Assembly (NCBI RefSeq): GCF_014199985.1
Contig: NZ_JACHOS010000016.1
Location: 83,190 to 147,189, forward strand
Direction: 5' to 3'
Origin: Methylorubrum rhodesianum
GTDB lineage: Bacteria; Pseudomonadota; Alphaproteobacteria; Rhizobiales; Beijerinckiaceae
DNA length: 64,000 nucleotides
Notes under the pieces: generated by a model
What the model was told of the DNA's origin: nothing
What the model saw: only the letters and a program-made list of their open reading frames with translations
Database searches by the model: none
Program-made: the position numbers and the translations under genes
Part shown: positions 1 to 8,902 of the stretch, piece after piece
How the letters are laid out: every line of letters starts with the position of its first letter
How positions within the stretch are numbered: position 1 is the stretch's first letter

Positions 1-379
1 GGCGGGTCAGCATCGCGGCGGCGTTCTTCGACGAGGAGGCGAGCGCCAGCCGCAGTCCAGCCACGTTCAGCGCAGCGGCGAAGCGCATGGCATCGGGAAA
101 AACCTCGAAGCTGCCCTCCTCGATCAGCCGGTCGATGAGCGCCTGCTTCTTGTCCGCATAGTCTGCCGACCGGCGCGCGGCCTCCGGCCCGCCGAGCCGC
201 TCGAGCACCGCACGAGCCCCCTCGAGGCGAGGCCGTCCGGCAACGTTCGCTTGATAGAAGGCGGTGGTGAAGCCTGCCGGATCGGCAAAACCTTTCAGCG
301 CCTCGCGCCATGCGCGCTCGTGGGGCGAGTTCACGAGCACGCCGTCTACGTCGAAGATCGCGGCGCGAAGGCTCGGCAT
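1..379 (-). CDS. HAD-superfamily hydrolase, beta-phosphoglucomutase-like (partial)
   Basis: The N-terminal 126 residues of a HAD phosphatase or phosphomutase run off the left edge of the window. Motif I (DVDGV, nucleophile Asp10 and acid/base Asp12) sits next to the start, and the visible end contains a motif II-like ASSSKN typical of the beta-phosphoglucomutase branch. The ATG at 379 begins 34 bases after the phosphoketolase stop on the same strand, so the two probably form one transcript. Family knowledge says such enzymes act on sugar phosphates, which fits a partner of phosphoketolase. The exact substrate cannot be told from the fragment. Confidence 0.75.
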   Translation of the reverse strand, partial: MPSLRAAIFDVDGVLVNSPHERAWREALKGFADPAGFTTAFYQANVAGRPRLEGARAVLERLGGPEAARRSADYADKKQALIDRLIEEGSFEVFPDAMRFAAALNVAGLRLALASSSKNAAAMLTR

Positions 380-412
380 CACCGCGCGCGACGCCGGTCG
401 AGGCGCCCCTCC

Positions 413-2848
413 TCACACATTGTCGCTCTCTGTCGAGCTTGCGGCACGCGCCGTCGTCATGGCGCCCCACGACCAGCCAGACACCTCGGGCATGTCGTCA
501 CCGTACCGACCGATATACTCCCGGTGATCGATCAGCTTGTCCCGGATCGCCTGCTTGGCGTAGGCCGCACGGGCGGCCAGACCCGGCACGCGATCGATGA
601 CGTCGCCCACCAGGTGGAAGCGGTCGATATCGTTCATCACGCACATGTCGAACGGCGTGCTCGTCGTGCCCTCCTCCTTGTAGCCGCGCACGTGGAAGTT
701 TCCGTGCCCGTGGCGACGATAGATCAGCCGGTGAATGAGCCACGGATAGCCGTGAAAGGCGAAGACAACCGGTTTGTCTGTCGTGAACAGGGCGTCAAAG
801 TCCTGATCCGAGAGCCCGTGGGGATGCTCCGTATCGGGCTGCAGCTTCATCAAGTTCACGACGTTGACGACGCGCACCTTGAGGTCCGGAGCATAGCGGC
901 GAAGGAGGTCGACGGCCGCGAGCGTCTCCATGGTCGGCACGTCCCCGCAGCAGGCCATGACGACGTCCGGCTCGCTGCCGCGATCGTTGCTCGCCCATGC
1001 CCAGATTCCGAGCCCGGCCGTGCAGTGCTTGACCGCCTCATCCATCGTGAGCCACTGCGGCGCCGGCTGCTTGCCTGCCACGATTACGTTAACGTAATTT
1101 CGGCTCCTCAAGCAATGATCGGTCACCGAGAGAAGACAATTGGCGTCCGGCGGCAAATACACACGCACCACCTCCGCCTTCTTGTTCACGACATGATCGA
1201 TGAAACCGGGATCCTGATGACTGAATCCATTGTGATCCTGCCGCCACACGTGGCTCGATAGGAGGTAGTTCAGCGATCCGATCGGCCGCCGCCAAGGAAT
1301 GTGGTTGCAGACCTTCAGCCATTTGGCGTGCTGATTGAACATCGAGTCGATGATGTGGATGAAAGCCTCATAGCAGGAAAAGAAACCGTGCCGGCCGGTC
1401 AGCAGGTAGCCCTCGAGCCAGCCCTGGCACTGATGTTCGCTCAGCATCTCCATCACGCGGCCATCGGGCGCGAGGTGATCGTCCCACGGCAGGGTCTCGG
1501 CCACCCAGGCGCGGTTGGTGACTTCGAGCGCGTCCTGCCAGCGGTTGGAATTGTTCTCGTCCGGGCTGAACAGCCTGAAGTTCCGCGCCTCGGCATTCAG
1601 CGCAAGGACGTCGCGCAGAAAGCGGCCCATCACACGCGTGGATTCCGCCATGGTCGCTCCGGGCGCCGTCATGGTGACGGCGTAGTCGCGGAAATCCGGC
1701 AGCCGGAGGTCGCGCAGCAACGCGCCGCCGTTGGCATGCGGGTTGGCGCTCATGCGCCGCTCACCCTTCGGGGCAATGTCGGCGATCTCGGATCGCAATC
1801 GACCGCTCACGTCGAAAAGCTCGCCGGGCCGGTAGGAGAGCATCCAGTCTTCGAGGATCCGCACGTGGGCCGGATTGTCGTGCATCTCGCCCATCGGCAC
1901 TTGATGCGAGCGCCAGTAGTCCTCGGTGCGTCGGCCGTCGATTTCGCTCGGGCAGGTCCAGCCCTTGGGTGTGCGGAGCACGATCATCGGCCAGAGCGGT
2001 CTGCGCGTAAAACCTTTGTCGCGCGCCTCGGCTTTGATCTGCAGGATGTCCGTCAGCACCGTGTCCAGCGTAGAAGCCATGAGCTGGTGCATCTCGGCCG
2101 GGTCGCTGCCTTCGACGAAGTAGGGTGTGTAGCCGTATCCCTTGAAAAGATGTTCGAGCTCCTCGTGGCTGATCCGAGCGAGGACGGTCGGGTTCGCGAT
2201 CTTGTAGCCGTTGAGGTGAAGGATCGGCAGAACCGTCCCATCGCTCGCCGGGTTGAGGAACTTGTTGGAATGCCAACTGGTTGCCAGGGGGCCCGTCTCA
2301 GCTTCGCCGTCGCCGACGACGCAGGCGACGATGAGATCGGGGTTGTCGAAGGCCGCCCCATAGGCATGCGAGAGGGAGTAGCCCAGCTCGCCGCCCTCAT
2401 GCATCGAGCCCGGTGTTTCGGGCGCGACGTGGCTTGGAATTCCACCGGGAAAGGAAAACTGCTTGAAAAGGCGCCGCATGCCCTCGGCGTCCGCGGAGAT
2501 CTGCGGATAGACCTCGCTGTAAGTTCCCTCGAGATAAGCGTTGGCGATCACCCCAGGACCGCCATGCCCCGGTCCGGTGATATAGATCATATCAAGATCG
2601 TGCTTCTTGATCAGGCGATTCAAATGAACATAGATGAAATTCAGGCCCGGCGTTGTGCCCCAATGGCCGAGCAGACGCGGCTTGATGTGCTCCTTGGTCA
2701 GCGTCTCCTTCAACAAAGGATTGTCGAGCAGATAGATCTGCCCGACCGACAGGTAGTTTGCCGCGCGCCAATAGGCATCGACCAGGTCGAGCTCTGATGC
2801 TTCCGCTGCGCGCTTGGAGTGCCGCCGTTTCTTGACGATAGCGTCCAT
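413..2848 (-). CDS. xfp: Xylulose-5-phosphate/fructose-6-phosphate phosphoketolase
   Basis: Thiamine-diphosphate enzyme that splits xylulose 5-phosphate or fructose 6-phosphate with phosphate into acetyl-phosphate plus glyceraldehyde 3-phosphate or erythrose 4-phosphate; cytoplasmic. At 811 aa it has the usual family length (about 790-820). Visible signatures are GPGHGGPG at residues 92-99, EGGELGYS at 151-158 (phosphoketolase signature) and GDGEAETGP at 179-187 (cofactor site). A HAD phosphatase follows 33 bases downstream. The acetyl-phosphate produced could feed the Pta-family enzyme at 15.5-16.8 kb. Which of the two sugar phosphates is preferred cannot be read from sequence. Start taken at the ATG at 2848, whose ribosome-binding site is weak. 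Confidence 0.97.
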   Translation of the reverse strand: MDAIVKKRRHSKRAAEASELDLVDAYWRAANYLSVGQIYLLDNPLLKETLTKEHIKPRLLGHWGTTPGLNFIYVHLNRLIKKHDLDMIYITGPGHGGPGVIANAYLEGTYSEVYPQISADAEGMRRLFKQFSFPGGIPSHVAPETPGSMHEGGELGYSLSHAYGAAFDNPDLIVACVVGDGEAETGPLATSWHSNKFLNPASDGTVLPILHLNGYKIANPTVLARISHEELEHLFKGYGYTPYFVEGSDPAEMHQLMASTLDTVLTDILQIKAEARDKGFTRRPLWPMIVLRTPKGWTCPSEIDGRRTEDYWRSHQVPMGEMHDNPAHVRILEDWMLSYRPGELFDVSGRLRSEIADIAPKGERRMSANPHANGGALLRDLRLPDFRDYAVTMTAPGATMAESTRVMGRFLRDVLALNAEARNFRLFSPDENNSNRWQDALEVTNRAWVAETLPWDDHLAPDGRVMEMLSEHQCQGWLEGYLLTGRHGFFSCYEAFIHIIDSMFNQHAKWLKVCNHIPWRRPIGSLNYLLSSHVWRQDHNGFSHQDPGFIDHVVNKKAEVVRVYLPPDANCLLSVTDHCLRSRNYVNVIVAGKQPAPQWLTMDEAVKHCTAGLGIWAWASNDRGSEPDVVMACCGDVPTMETLAAVDLLRRYAPDLKVRVVNVVNLMKLQPDTEHPHGLSDQDFDALFTTDKPVVFAFHGYPWLIHRLIYRRHGHGNFHVRGYKEEGTTSTPFDMCVMNDIDRFHLVGDVIDRVPGLAARAAYAKQAIRDKLIDHREYIGRYGDDMPEVSGWSWGAMTTARAASSTESDNV

Positions 2849-3738
2849 CTGACTGCCCAGGGATATTACAGGTTCGTTTTGCTGCCGTGCGATGCACTGT
2901 TTTTAATCGAATGGTTCCCCTCGATACGCTTCACGATTCAGGTTGGATCTTGAGATCGGATACGGCTCGAACATGACTCAAGCTTCCGTGCGGGACGCAC
3001 ATCGCGGCATACGACTCGCGGATGCCGTGTGCTCGGGGAAGCTTTCATGAGGTCTTCTCCTGGTCGGAGGACACCATGCATCGAGAGCCGCGTCGCGCCG
3101 GGCTAGGCCCGAAGTCCTGCCCCGCGTCGCGTCGATCCGTCCACGGCAGGCACGCTAGCACCGCGCCGGGCGCCACGCTTGATCCAACAGGACAGGCACG
3201 GCTTTGGGATGCGGCGACGCTCGGTCGCTCCTGTCTTTAGACAGAGGCGGACCGTGTGATCCCCGGCCAACTGTCCTCAAGATCGGCTCTGATCCGTTTG
3301 GAGTAGCTCGCGTTCGGGACCCGACCCTGACGCCGACCGAATGGCGGCCTGCGCGAACCATATGAGCCCAGGGTCTCGATGCTTATGTCCAGCTTGTGCG
3401 CCGTCCACGCAAAAGGCTTCTGATGTCCCTGACTGCGATGGGAATCACTGCGATGCAAATCGTTGAGACAGCAGCCCGTTCCTTCGTCGACCCGTCACGA
3501 ACAGATCATCGCGGCGAACACTGCTTATCCGACAATCGATCCTCTCTGCAGGATCATTGATTCGTTCTTTGAAGGCATACATATCGAACAACGGCGCGTC
3601 GCCAGAGCATCGACGTCCTTACACCGGGTCGGTGTTGTCTCGGATCGCCGCCTCGGGTCTGATCGCCGACAGGCTCACGCAAGCAGAATAGGCTCGGCTC
3701 CGCTGATCCGGCGCATCTCGTTACCGAAGGAGGTTGCG
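2849..3738. other. Long intergenic region, no supported gene
   Basis: About 890 bases between the divergent phosphoketolase and the secreted protein at 3739. Only short open frames of arbitrary composition occur. It must hold the promoter of the phosphoketolase gene, but I see no clear operator. A short minus-strand reading around 3390-3450 contains QKPFAWTAHK, faintly like the tail of IS630-type transposases; this is too short to call. Confidence 0.5.
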
Positions 3739-4158
3739 ATGAAAACCGCACAATTCGTGGGCGCTACCATGATCGGCTTCATCAGTCTGGCCGGAGTGAC
3801 GCCGGCACGGGCGGTCGATTCCAGCCTGTCGGGGTACCAGGGCGCCTGGGTTCTGGATGGCCGCGACTGCGCAGATGTGTTTTCGTCCGGCGGGAAAGTA
3901 AAGGCATTCAAAAAGCCTGTCGACATTTTCGCGCCCGCATTCGTGATCTCCGGCAAGCGCCTGAGAACTCCGATGGCATCCTGTCAGATCAAATCGACCC
4001 AGCCGAATAAGGATCGTCATGTCTTCCTCCTCGACTGCACGAACAGTGTCGCGAGCAATGAGGTCAGGGTGGTGATGGCGATATCACCCGATCGCGGCCT
4101 CAAACGCTACTACGGCGATCAAGATCCGACAGGCGTCGCCTATCGGCGCTGCTCGTGA
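3739..4158 (+). CDS. Exported hypothetical protein with four cysteines
   Basis: Not recognised. A 139-aa protein with a clear signal peptide (charged MKT start, hydrophobic core, ARA cleavage site near residue 25). The mature part contains four cysteines (GRDCA, ASCQI, LDCTN and the penultimate RRCS), enough for two disulfides, which fits a periplasmic or secreted location. The start is fixed by a strong AGGAGG six bases upstream of the ATG; a longer in-frame reading upstream has unconvincing composition. No operon partner. Function unknown. Confidence 0.75.
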   Translation: MKTAQFVGATMIGFISLAGVTPARAVDSSLSGYQGAWVLDGRDCADVFSSGGKVKAFKKPVDIFAPAFVISGKRLRTPMASCQIKSTQPNKDRHVFLLDCTNSVASNEVRVVMAISPDRGLKRYYGDQDPTGVAYRRCS

Positions 4159-4401
4159 GCGACGCGAAGGCCGCGGGCCGCCGGCGCCGCGATGCTCATG
4201 AATGCCCAAGTGCGCATGCGACCGCGGCCTCGTGCGGACCTCGCCGGGCGTCCTCTTGGATCAAGCGGCGCGGCCGACTTCGTCATACCGTTCGACGACC
4301 TTGATGTTGAAGCCGCGCGGGCTTCGAAGATGATCACAGCTGCGGCATCAACTCTGTTTCGCATCGATGTGATTTTCTTCACCAGAGACGGAGATACTGC
4401 C

Positions 4402-4812
4402 ATGAAAGCTGTCCTAATCTCGTCCGCGGCCTTTGTCGCCCTGATCCTGACCAGCGTCGCGGCGGATGCACGTGGCTTCCGTGGCGGCGGCGGAGGGTTC
4501 CGCGGCGGTGGCGGCTTCCACGCCGGCGGGTTCCGGGGTGGTGGAGTCCGGGGCGGAGGCTATCGCGGAGGCATGGCCGGCTATCGCGGCGGGTACGGAC
4601 GCGGGGGCCGATACGGTTACGCAGGCGCCGGCCGCTACGGCTACGCGAGAGTCGGCCGCTACGGTTACGGCTATGGATACCGTCCCGGCTACGGGCTCGC
4701 GGCGGCTGGAGTCGGCGCCGCAGCGGCCGCCGGCTATTACGGCTCCACTTATGGAGGATGTGGACCGAACGCCTATTACGACTCCTATGCCGGCGGCTGC
4801 CGGCCCTACTGA
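4402..4812 (+). CDS. Small Gly/Tyr/Arg-rich secreted protein, GCG_CRPN-like
   Basis: A 136-aa protein with a signal peptide (MKAVLISSAAFVALILTSVAADA) followed by FRGGGGG-type and RYGYA-type repeats, a short hydrophobic stretch (GLAAAGVGAAAAAGYYG) and a C-terminal GCGPN...GGCRPY element. That Cys pair resembles the GCG_CRPN element of small Methylobacterium secreted proteins, placed here after the repeats instead of before them. The start at 4402 follows a GAGACGGAG ribosome-binding site; the longer in-frame upstream reading looks non-coding. A related protein lies at 5880-6206 on the other strand. Function unknown; a surface or matrix role is only a guess. Confidence 0.75.
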   Translation: MKAVLISSAAFVALILTSVAADARGFRGGGGGFRGGGGFHAGGFRGGGVRGGGYRGGMAGYRGGYGRGGRYGYAGAGRYGYARVGRYGYGYGYRPGYGLAAAGVGAAAAAGYYGSTYGGCGPNAYYDSYAGGCRPY

Positions 4813-5194
4813 CGAGGAGACATGGCAAGCCCGCGCGCCGCACTCCACGAGCGCGGGCGAAGGCACGGCGACAGGGCCGGGAACGGGCGGACAGCGGACC
4901 GTGTCCGGCCCGACACGAATTCTCTGTCGCCCGTAGAAATCCGATCCGCCGCAGACTTCATGGCCGGATCCATCCCGGCGAGACTGTGATCAGCGACCGG
5001 CGTGCCCGCATGAACAGAGGCGAACGCCCTCGTCCGCGCAGGTCGCGTATCCGGGGCTGTGATACGCCGGTACGCATGGGGTGGGCGGGTCTGGACCGGG
5101 CATCGATGCCTCCACGCCGCGCGAGCTCTGCGTCCTCCAAGGCCATATGCCGGCGCTTCCGACTTGGAGATCCAGCCGGGAGAGTCTCGGTTAT
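4813..5194. other. Intergenic region, nothing recognised
   Basis: 382 bases between convergent genes. Only short overlapping frames without conserved motifs are present, and no clear terminator hairpin with a T tract was found. Confidence 0.5.
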
Positions 5195-5716
5195 TCAAGT
5201 CAGTTGAAGAGTCACGTGGATGGCCTCTGCATCACGCTTCTTACGCAGCGGCAATCCGCACCGCTCGAACAGCTTCAACATGGGTGCGTTGTCCGGCAGG
5301 ACATGCGCGATCAGTTCCGTCAATCCCTTTCCGCGGGCGATGCTGATGAGGTGTCGCGTCAGCAGGCCGCCGATGCCCTGACCTTGGAACGGGTCGATCA
5401 CGGTGAAGGCCACTTCGGCTTGCCCGGGCTGCGTCACAAGATATCGGGCACCGCCTGCGATGACAGGCTCGCCGTCCTGCTCCGTGACCGCCACTAGGGC
5501 CACGTGACTTGTGAAGTCGACGTTGAGGAAGAAGGTGATCTCCTTGTCGGTGAAATGGCGCCTCGGGCCGAAGAAGCGGAGATAGAGCGAGCGCGCGCTG
5601 GTATGATCGACGGCCGTCAGCAATCGGTCGCGATCGTCCGGCCGTAGGGCGCGGATTTCCACAGCGCATCCGGCACGCGAGCGCTCGATGACGGAGTATC
5701 GCGACAGGTCATCCAT
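5195..5716 (-). CDS. GNAT-family N-acetyltransferase
   Basis: A 173-aa single-domain acetyltransferase. The acetyl-CoA pyrophosphate-binding motif QGQGIGG is at residues 111-117, following the beta-4 strand EVAFTVID, and the C-terminal part (LPDNAPMLKLFERCGL) matches the usual GNAT alpha4-beta6-beta7 region. The acceptor is unknown. The domain resembles the acetyltransferase part of protein lysine acetyltransferases (VxDxxQGxGxG), so a protein substrate is possible. Start chosen at the ATG at 5716 (MDDLSRY), because the upstream in-frame extension is low-complexity and has no family counterpart. Confidence 0.85.
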   Translation of the reverse strand: MDDLSRYSVIERSRAGCAVEIRALRPDDRDRLLTAVDHTSARSLYLRFFGPRRHFTDKEITFFLNVDFTSHVALVAVTEQDGEPVIAGGARYLVTQPGQAEVAFTVIDPFQGQGIGGLLTRHLISIARGKGLTELIAHVLPDNAPMLKLFERCGLPLRKKRDAEAIHVTLQLT

Positions 5717-5879
5717 GGCAGTCGGGCATGACAGTCGAGCCTGGAAGTCGGGGTTCAGCGGACGTGGTGAGGCCCCGATACAGGCGACGGGCAACGCCGG
5801 CTGTCGTGACGGACATAGGTCCGGCGCGCCCCTCTGATCGGCCCCGCGATGCAACCGCTCCCCGTCGCAGAACTATGTC

Positions 5880-6206
5880 CTAGCGGCGGAAGCGGCCGCC
5901 TCCGTGGAAGCCCCGCGCCCCGTGGTAACCGCCGACCCGCCGGCCATACACGGCGCGCCCTCCGTAGACTCGGCCCCCGCGATAGCCGTAGGCGCGGCCG
6001 CCGTAGACGCCGTAGGCGCGCCCACCGTAGGCGCCGCCGTACACGTTCGGCCGGCACCCTCCGTATGGCCCGCGGTGGAAACCGACCCCGCAGCCGCCCG
6101 CAGCCTGGGCCTGGCCGATGCCGATCCGGCCGGATTCGGGCCAGCTCATTCCGAGCATGGCTGCGAACGTCAGGGCAGCGAGGGCCATCCGTCTTGATGC
6201 TCTCAT
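5880..6206 (-). CDS. GCG_CRPN prefix-to-repeats secreted protein
   Basis: A 108-aa secreted protein: signal peptide (SRRMALAALTFAAMLGMSWP), then a GGCGVGFHRGPYGGCRPN element, then GGRAYG / YGGRVYGG-type repeats to the end. The Cys element directly before Gly-rich repeats matches the GCG_CRPN prefix-to-repeats pattern known from Methylobacterium and relatives. The start is the ATG at 6206 with GGTGGA upstream; a GTG at 6227 is also in frame. It is convergent across the GNAT gene with the related protein at 4402. Function unknown; probably envelope or extracellular. Confidence 0.75.
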   Translation of the reverse strand: MRASRRMALAALTFAAMLGMSWPESGRIGIGQAQAAGGCGVGFHRGPYGGCRPNVYGGAYGGRAYGVYGGRAYGYRGGRVYGGRAVYGRRVGGYHGARGFHGGGRFRR

Positions 6207-6393
6207 CAGGGGCACTCCACCGGTCACGAGTCACGGCCGGACGATCGACACGCTGACGCTGCGCCGTCGGTGCCGGTCCCGACGCCCCGCGTCGAAGGTC
6301 GGGGTTTGGCGATCGGAACGGTAGAACGAGGCTGGCACCGGCGCTTGATCCGATGGGACTGACGGTGTCGCGGCCTCTACGGACGTCGCGCGG

Positions 6394-7224
6394 TCAGAAC
6401 GCCCAGCGGAAGCCCCGGCGGGTATGCTCCCGACCCAAGCGATCGCTGCGCAGGTGCCGGCGGAACAATCGATCCATCGCGAACACGACCTGGTCATACT
6501 CGGCGGCGCAGGTCTCGGTCCGCTCCTTCGGCAGGTCGCCGCGGTCGGCAAGATAGCCGAAGGTGCGCCTGTCCGAACCGTAGGCAAGGCACAGCAAGTT
6601 GTAGAACCGCTGTCGGAACAGCCCGTGATCGTTAGCGAAATCGCTTTTCTCTAACTTCTCTTCCTCGGCGTAGCTCGCGAGGAGGAAGGCGCTGCCGTTG
6701 ATGATCTGCCGCGCCTGGGCTGGCCTGAGGTTGAGCAGGAGCAGAGCGGCGAATTGGTCGGCGGCGTCCTCCTCCCGGCCCAAGATCGGCACCTCCAACA
6801 GGTGGAAGAGAGCGTGACCGATTTCATGCAGGAATACATGCGCGATCGAACCCATGATGGCTTGGTGGCGGGTCACGCCCGCTGAAGAGCTGTCCTTCGG
6901 CGCCCGGCTCCGCACGTCTTGAATGAATTCGTAACAGACCGTGACCGAGCGCGTTGCCGGATCGTACCAGGCGTTGCCCTCACGGCCGCATTCGTCGAGG
7001 CGAACGGTGAGAGGGCGCGGCAGCCGAACGACGCTCAGGGTCTCGCGCAAGCCTTCCAGCAGCCGTCGCGCGCGCATCTCCTGGAAGATCGTGCGTGCTT
7101 CGGCTGACTTCGGAACTGCGTAGGCGACACGGATGCGATCGCCCTCAGCGATTCCGGACGCTGCCGGGTTGGCGCAAAGGAGCGGAGGCAGAGCGAGGAT
7201 CAAGGAAAGGGCCCGGATCATCAT
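6394..7224 (-). CDS. DUF4344 putative metallopeptidase, exported
   Basis: A 276-aa protein with an N-terminal signal peptide (MMIRALSLILALPPLLCANPAASG). It contains the zinc-metallopeptidase motif HEIGH at residues 133-137 with GREEDAADQ at 149-157 providing a likely third ligand (Glu/Asp). This HExxH...EEDxADQ layout is that of DUF4344 proteins. Two cysteines lie in the upstream DECGREGN and TVCYEF segments. It probably acts in the periplasm; the substrate is unknown. ATG at 7224 (or 7221) follows GGAGAC; the long upstream in-frame part overlaps the preceding gene and is rejected. The preceding minus-strand gene ends 14 bases upstream, so the two may be co-transcribed. Confidence 0.85.
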   Translation of the reverse strand: MMIRALSLILALPPLLCANPAASGIAEGDRIRVAYAVPKSAEARTIFQEMRARRLLEGLRETLSVVRLPRPLTVRLDECGREGNAWYDPATRSVTVCYEFIQDVRSRAPKDSSSAGVTRHQAIMGSIAHVFLHEIGHALFHLLEVPILGREEDAADQFAALLLLNLRPAQARQIINGSAFLLASYAEEEKLEKSDFANDHGLFRQRFYNLLCLAYGSDRRTFGYLADRGDLPKERTETCAAEYDQVVFAMDRLFRRHLRSDRLGREHTRRGFRWAF

Positions 7225-7238
7225 CCGGTCTCCGATGC

Positions 7239-7586
7239 TCAGGGTGTCGGCTTCGCCCGGATGGCCTCGCGCACAACACGGATGAGGGTTAGTTGTGATC
7301 CGCCGGCCGCATCGATCAGATGCCCGCCTGCGTTGAACCAAACGGAGAGGCGGTCGTGGTCCCGGTCGCCTTCCGCCAGGACGATGGAACCTCGCCGAAC
7401 GACGCCGCTCGGGATGAAGCTGGCAGCCAGAGCGGCTCCTGCCGCGTGACGATACGCCCCCGCAGCGCCGGGTGGACCGCTATCCGTGCGCGTTTCGAGC
7501 AATGAATCATCGCAGGATCCTTCAGCCGCCAGCTGATCACGTTCGGATACCGATGCTTGATCGAATGGGGCAGGTGAATCAGACAT
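7239..7586 (-). CDS. Hypothetical protein, possibly the 3' part of a frameshifted gene
   Basis: Not recognised. The last ~65 codons (SFIPSGVVRRGSIVLAEG... to the stop at 7239) have strong GC third positions and look truly coding. Upstream of the codons around 7400, this frame becomes poor while a neighbouring minus-strand frame (RNGHSACIKQ... GRIVTRQEPLWLPA) becomes GC3-rich. That pattern suggests one gene of about 130-200 codons with a single-base shift near 7400, either a real mutation or a sequence error. The ATG at 7586 is a working start. It lies just upstream of the DUF4344 gene on the same strand. Confidence 0.4.
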   Translation of the reverse strand: MSDSPAPFDQASVSERDQLAAEGSCDDSLLETRTDSGPPGAAGAYRHAAGAALAASFIPSGVVRRGSIVLAEGDRDHDRLSVWFNAGGHLIDAAGGSQLTLIRVVREAIRAKPTP

Positions 7587-7947
7587 ACCTCGTATGGACG
7601 ACGGCTCGACTGCTTGATGCAAGCAGAGTGGCCGTTCCGCATGCACGACTTGACCACCCTGACATCTTGAATCATCTCAGGAGAATCATGAGGTAAGACG
7701 CTCGGGAAGCGTCCGCGCCGCACGTTCGACGGTGTGGGCGACTCGGTGGCCCGGTTTCGATCTTGCGGGATGATGCCCGGAAGCGGTGGACACGGGTTGC
7801 CAGGATGATGCGTGTGACGGCGTTGGGCGAAGGCCGTACGTCCAACACTGCGAATTGCGAATTCCGGCGGCAGGGCGATCAGCGTAGCCAGATGCTGATG
7901 AATCCCAATCCTCCTCACTGAATGGGATTTTCCAAGCCGAGGGCCAG

Positions 7948-8517
7948 ATGCGGCGGATCGGACATCGCATTTTCGAAGAGGCCAAGCGGATCATCGGCAT
8001 CTTCGCCTACCTCTGGGTCATCTTCGGACTCCTGATCCTGCACGAGCACATCGTTCTGTCGCGCCACGGTTTGTCGTACAGTTTCTACGGACTTGCCTTT
8101 ATCAATGCCTGGATATTGGCGAAGATCATGCTCGTTGCGGAGAGCATGGATGTCCGCCCGCATTTTCGAGGCCGGCCTCTGATGATTCCGATTCTGATCC
8201 GGTCGTGCGCCTTCGCTGCTCTTCTCGTTGCGGGCTATGCCGTCGAGGAAATCGTGCTCGGGCTTTGGCGCGGGGAGACCTTCGCCGGCAGCCTACCGGC
8301 GATCGGCGGCGGCGGGGTCAGCGGCCTCGCTTCGGCGGGCGTCATCATGGCGGTCGCCTTGATCCCCTACTTCACCTTCAGGGAAGTCGGCAGGGTGTTT
8401 GGCCGCGAACGCTTGCGCACCCTCCTTTTGAGGGGTGAGGGGGCGGCCGGCCTGCCTCCGGAGAAGACCGCAGAGAAGCTCCGTGAGGCCGTCGACGGGC
8501 CGGGCCGCGAGCCTTGA
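7948..8517 (+). CDS. Integral membrane protein of unknown function
   Basis: Not recognised. The 189-aa protein has about four membrane segments (residues ~15-37, 42-63, 82-105 and 122-145), with a Gly-rich turn (GGGGVSGLASAG) and a basic, probably cytoplasmic C-terminal tail (REVGRVFGRERLRTLLLR). The ATG at 7948 is the only convincing start. It stands alone between a minus-strand gene and the RND operon, with a strong hairpin 23 bases after its stop. Confidence 0.7.
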   Translation: MRRIGHRIFEEAKRIIGIFAYLWVIFGLLILHEHIVLSRHGLSYSFYGLAFINAWILAKIMLVAESMDVRPHFRGRPLMIPILIRSCAFAALLVAGYAVEEIVLGLWRGETFAGSLPAIGGGGVSGLASAGVIMAVALIPYFTFREVGRVFGRERLRTLLLRGEGAAGLPPEKTAEKLREAVDGPGREP

Positions 8518-8902
8518 ACGGGCAGGATATGAGAGTCGACGGCTCGTCTCGACGAGCCGCATCGAGGGTCCCCTCTGCTTGAAAGGATCGGCGCAAGGGG
8601 CTCCCATTGCGCCTCCCGAACGACCTGTTCGCCTCTGCCGGCAGGCGCCTCGCTTCATGCCTGCCGCTCCTGCCGCCGCGCACCAAGGCCATAAGGCATC
8701 CCGATATTTTCGATGAATCGGTCTGCTTATGCATCCTGGGTCTTACGCGTCCTGGCCCACGGCTCTCAGCGCGATCGTCACGCGCCTCGCTCCCGGACCG
8801 GCGCTCCGGTGACGTCCCGTTCGATCAAGCGGCCGGCGTGAAAGCTGCAAAAATACAGGCAGTGCCGGATTCATCGGGTCCGGCGCGAGGCAAGGGACGA
8901 CC
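8518..8902. other. Intergenic region before the RND operon
   Basis: 385 bases that separate the membrane protein gene from the efflux operon. Apart from the hairpin at 8540-8559 I recognise nothing; the promoter of the efflux operon should be here, but no regulator gene is adjacent. Confidence 0.5.
8540..8559 (+). terminator. Hairpin after the membrane protein gene
   Basis: Perfect 8-bp stem CGGCTCGT / ACGAGCCG with a CTCG loop, 23 bases after the stop at 8517. No T tract follows, so it is a candidate terminator or RNA-stabilising hairpin only. Confidence 0.35.

Noticed and set aside
3022..3240. 72-codon open frame in the long gap after xfp
   Set aside because: No convincing ribosome-binding site, motif or coding bias.
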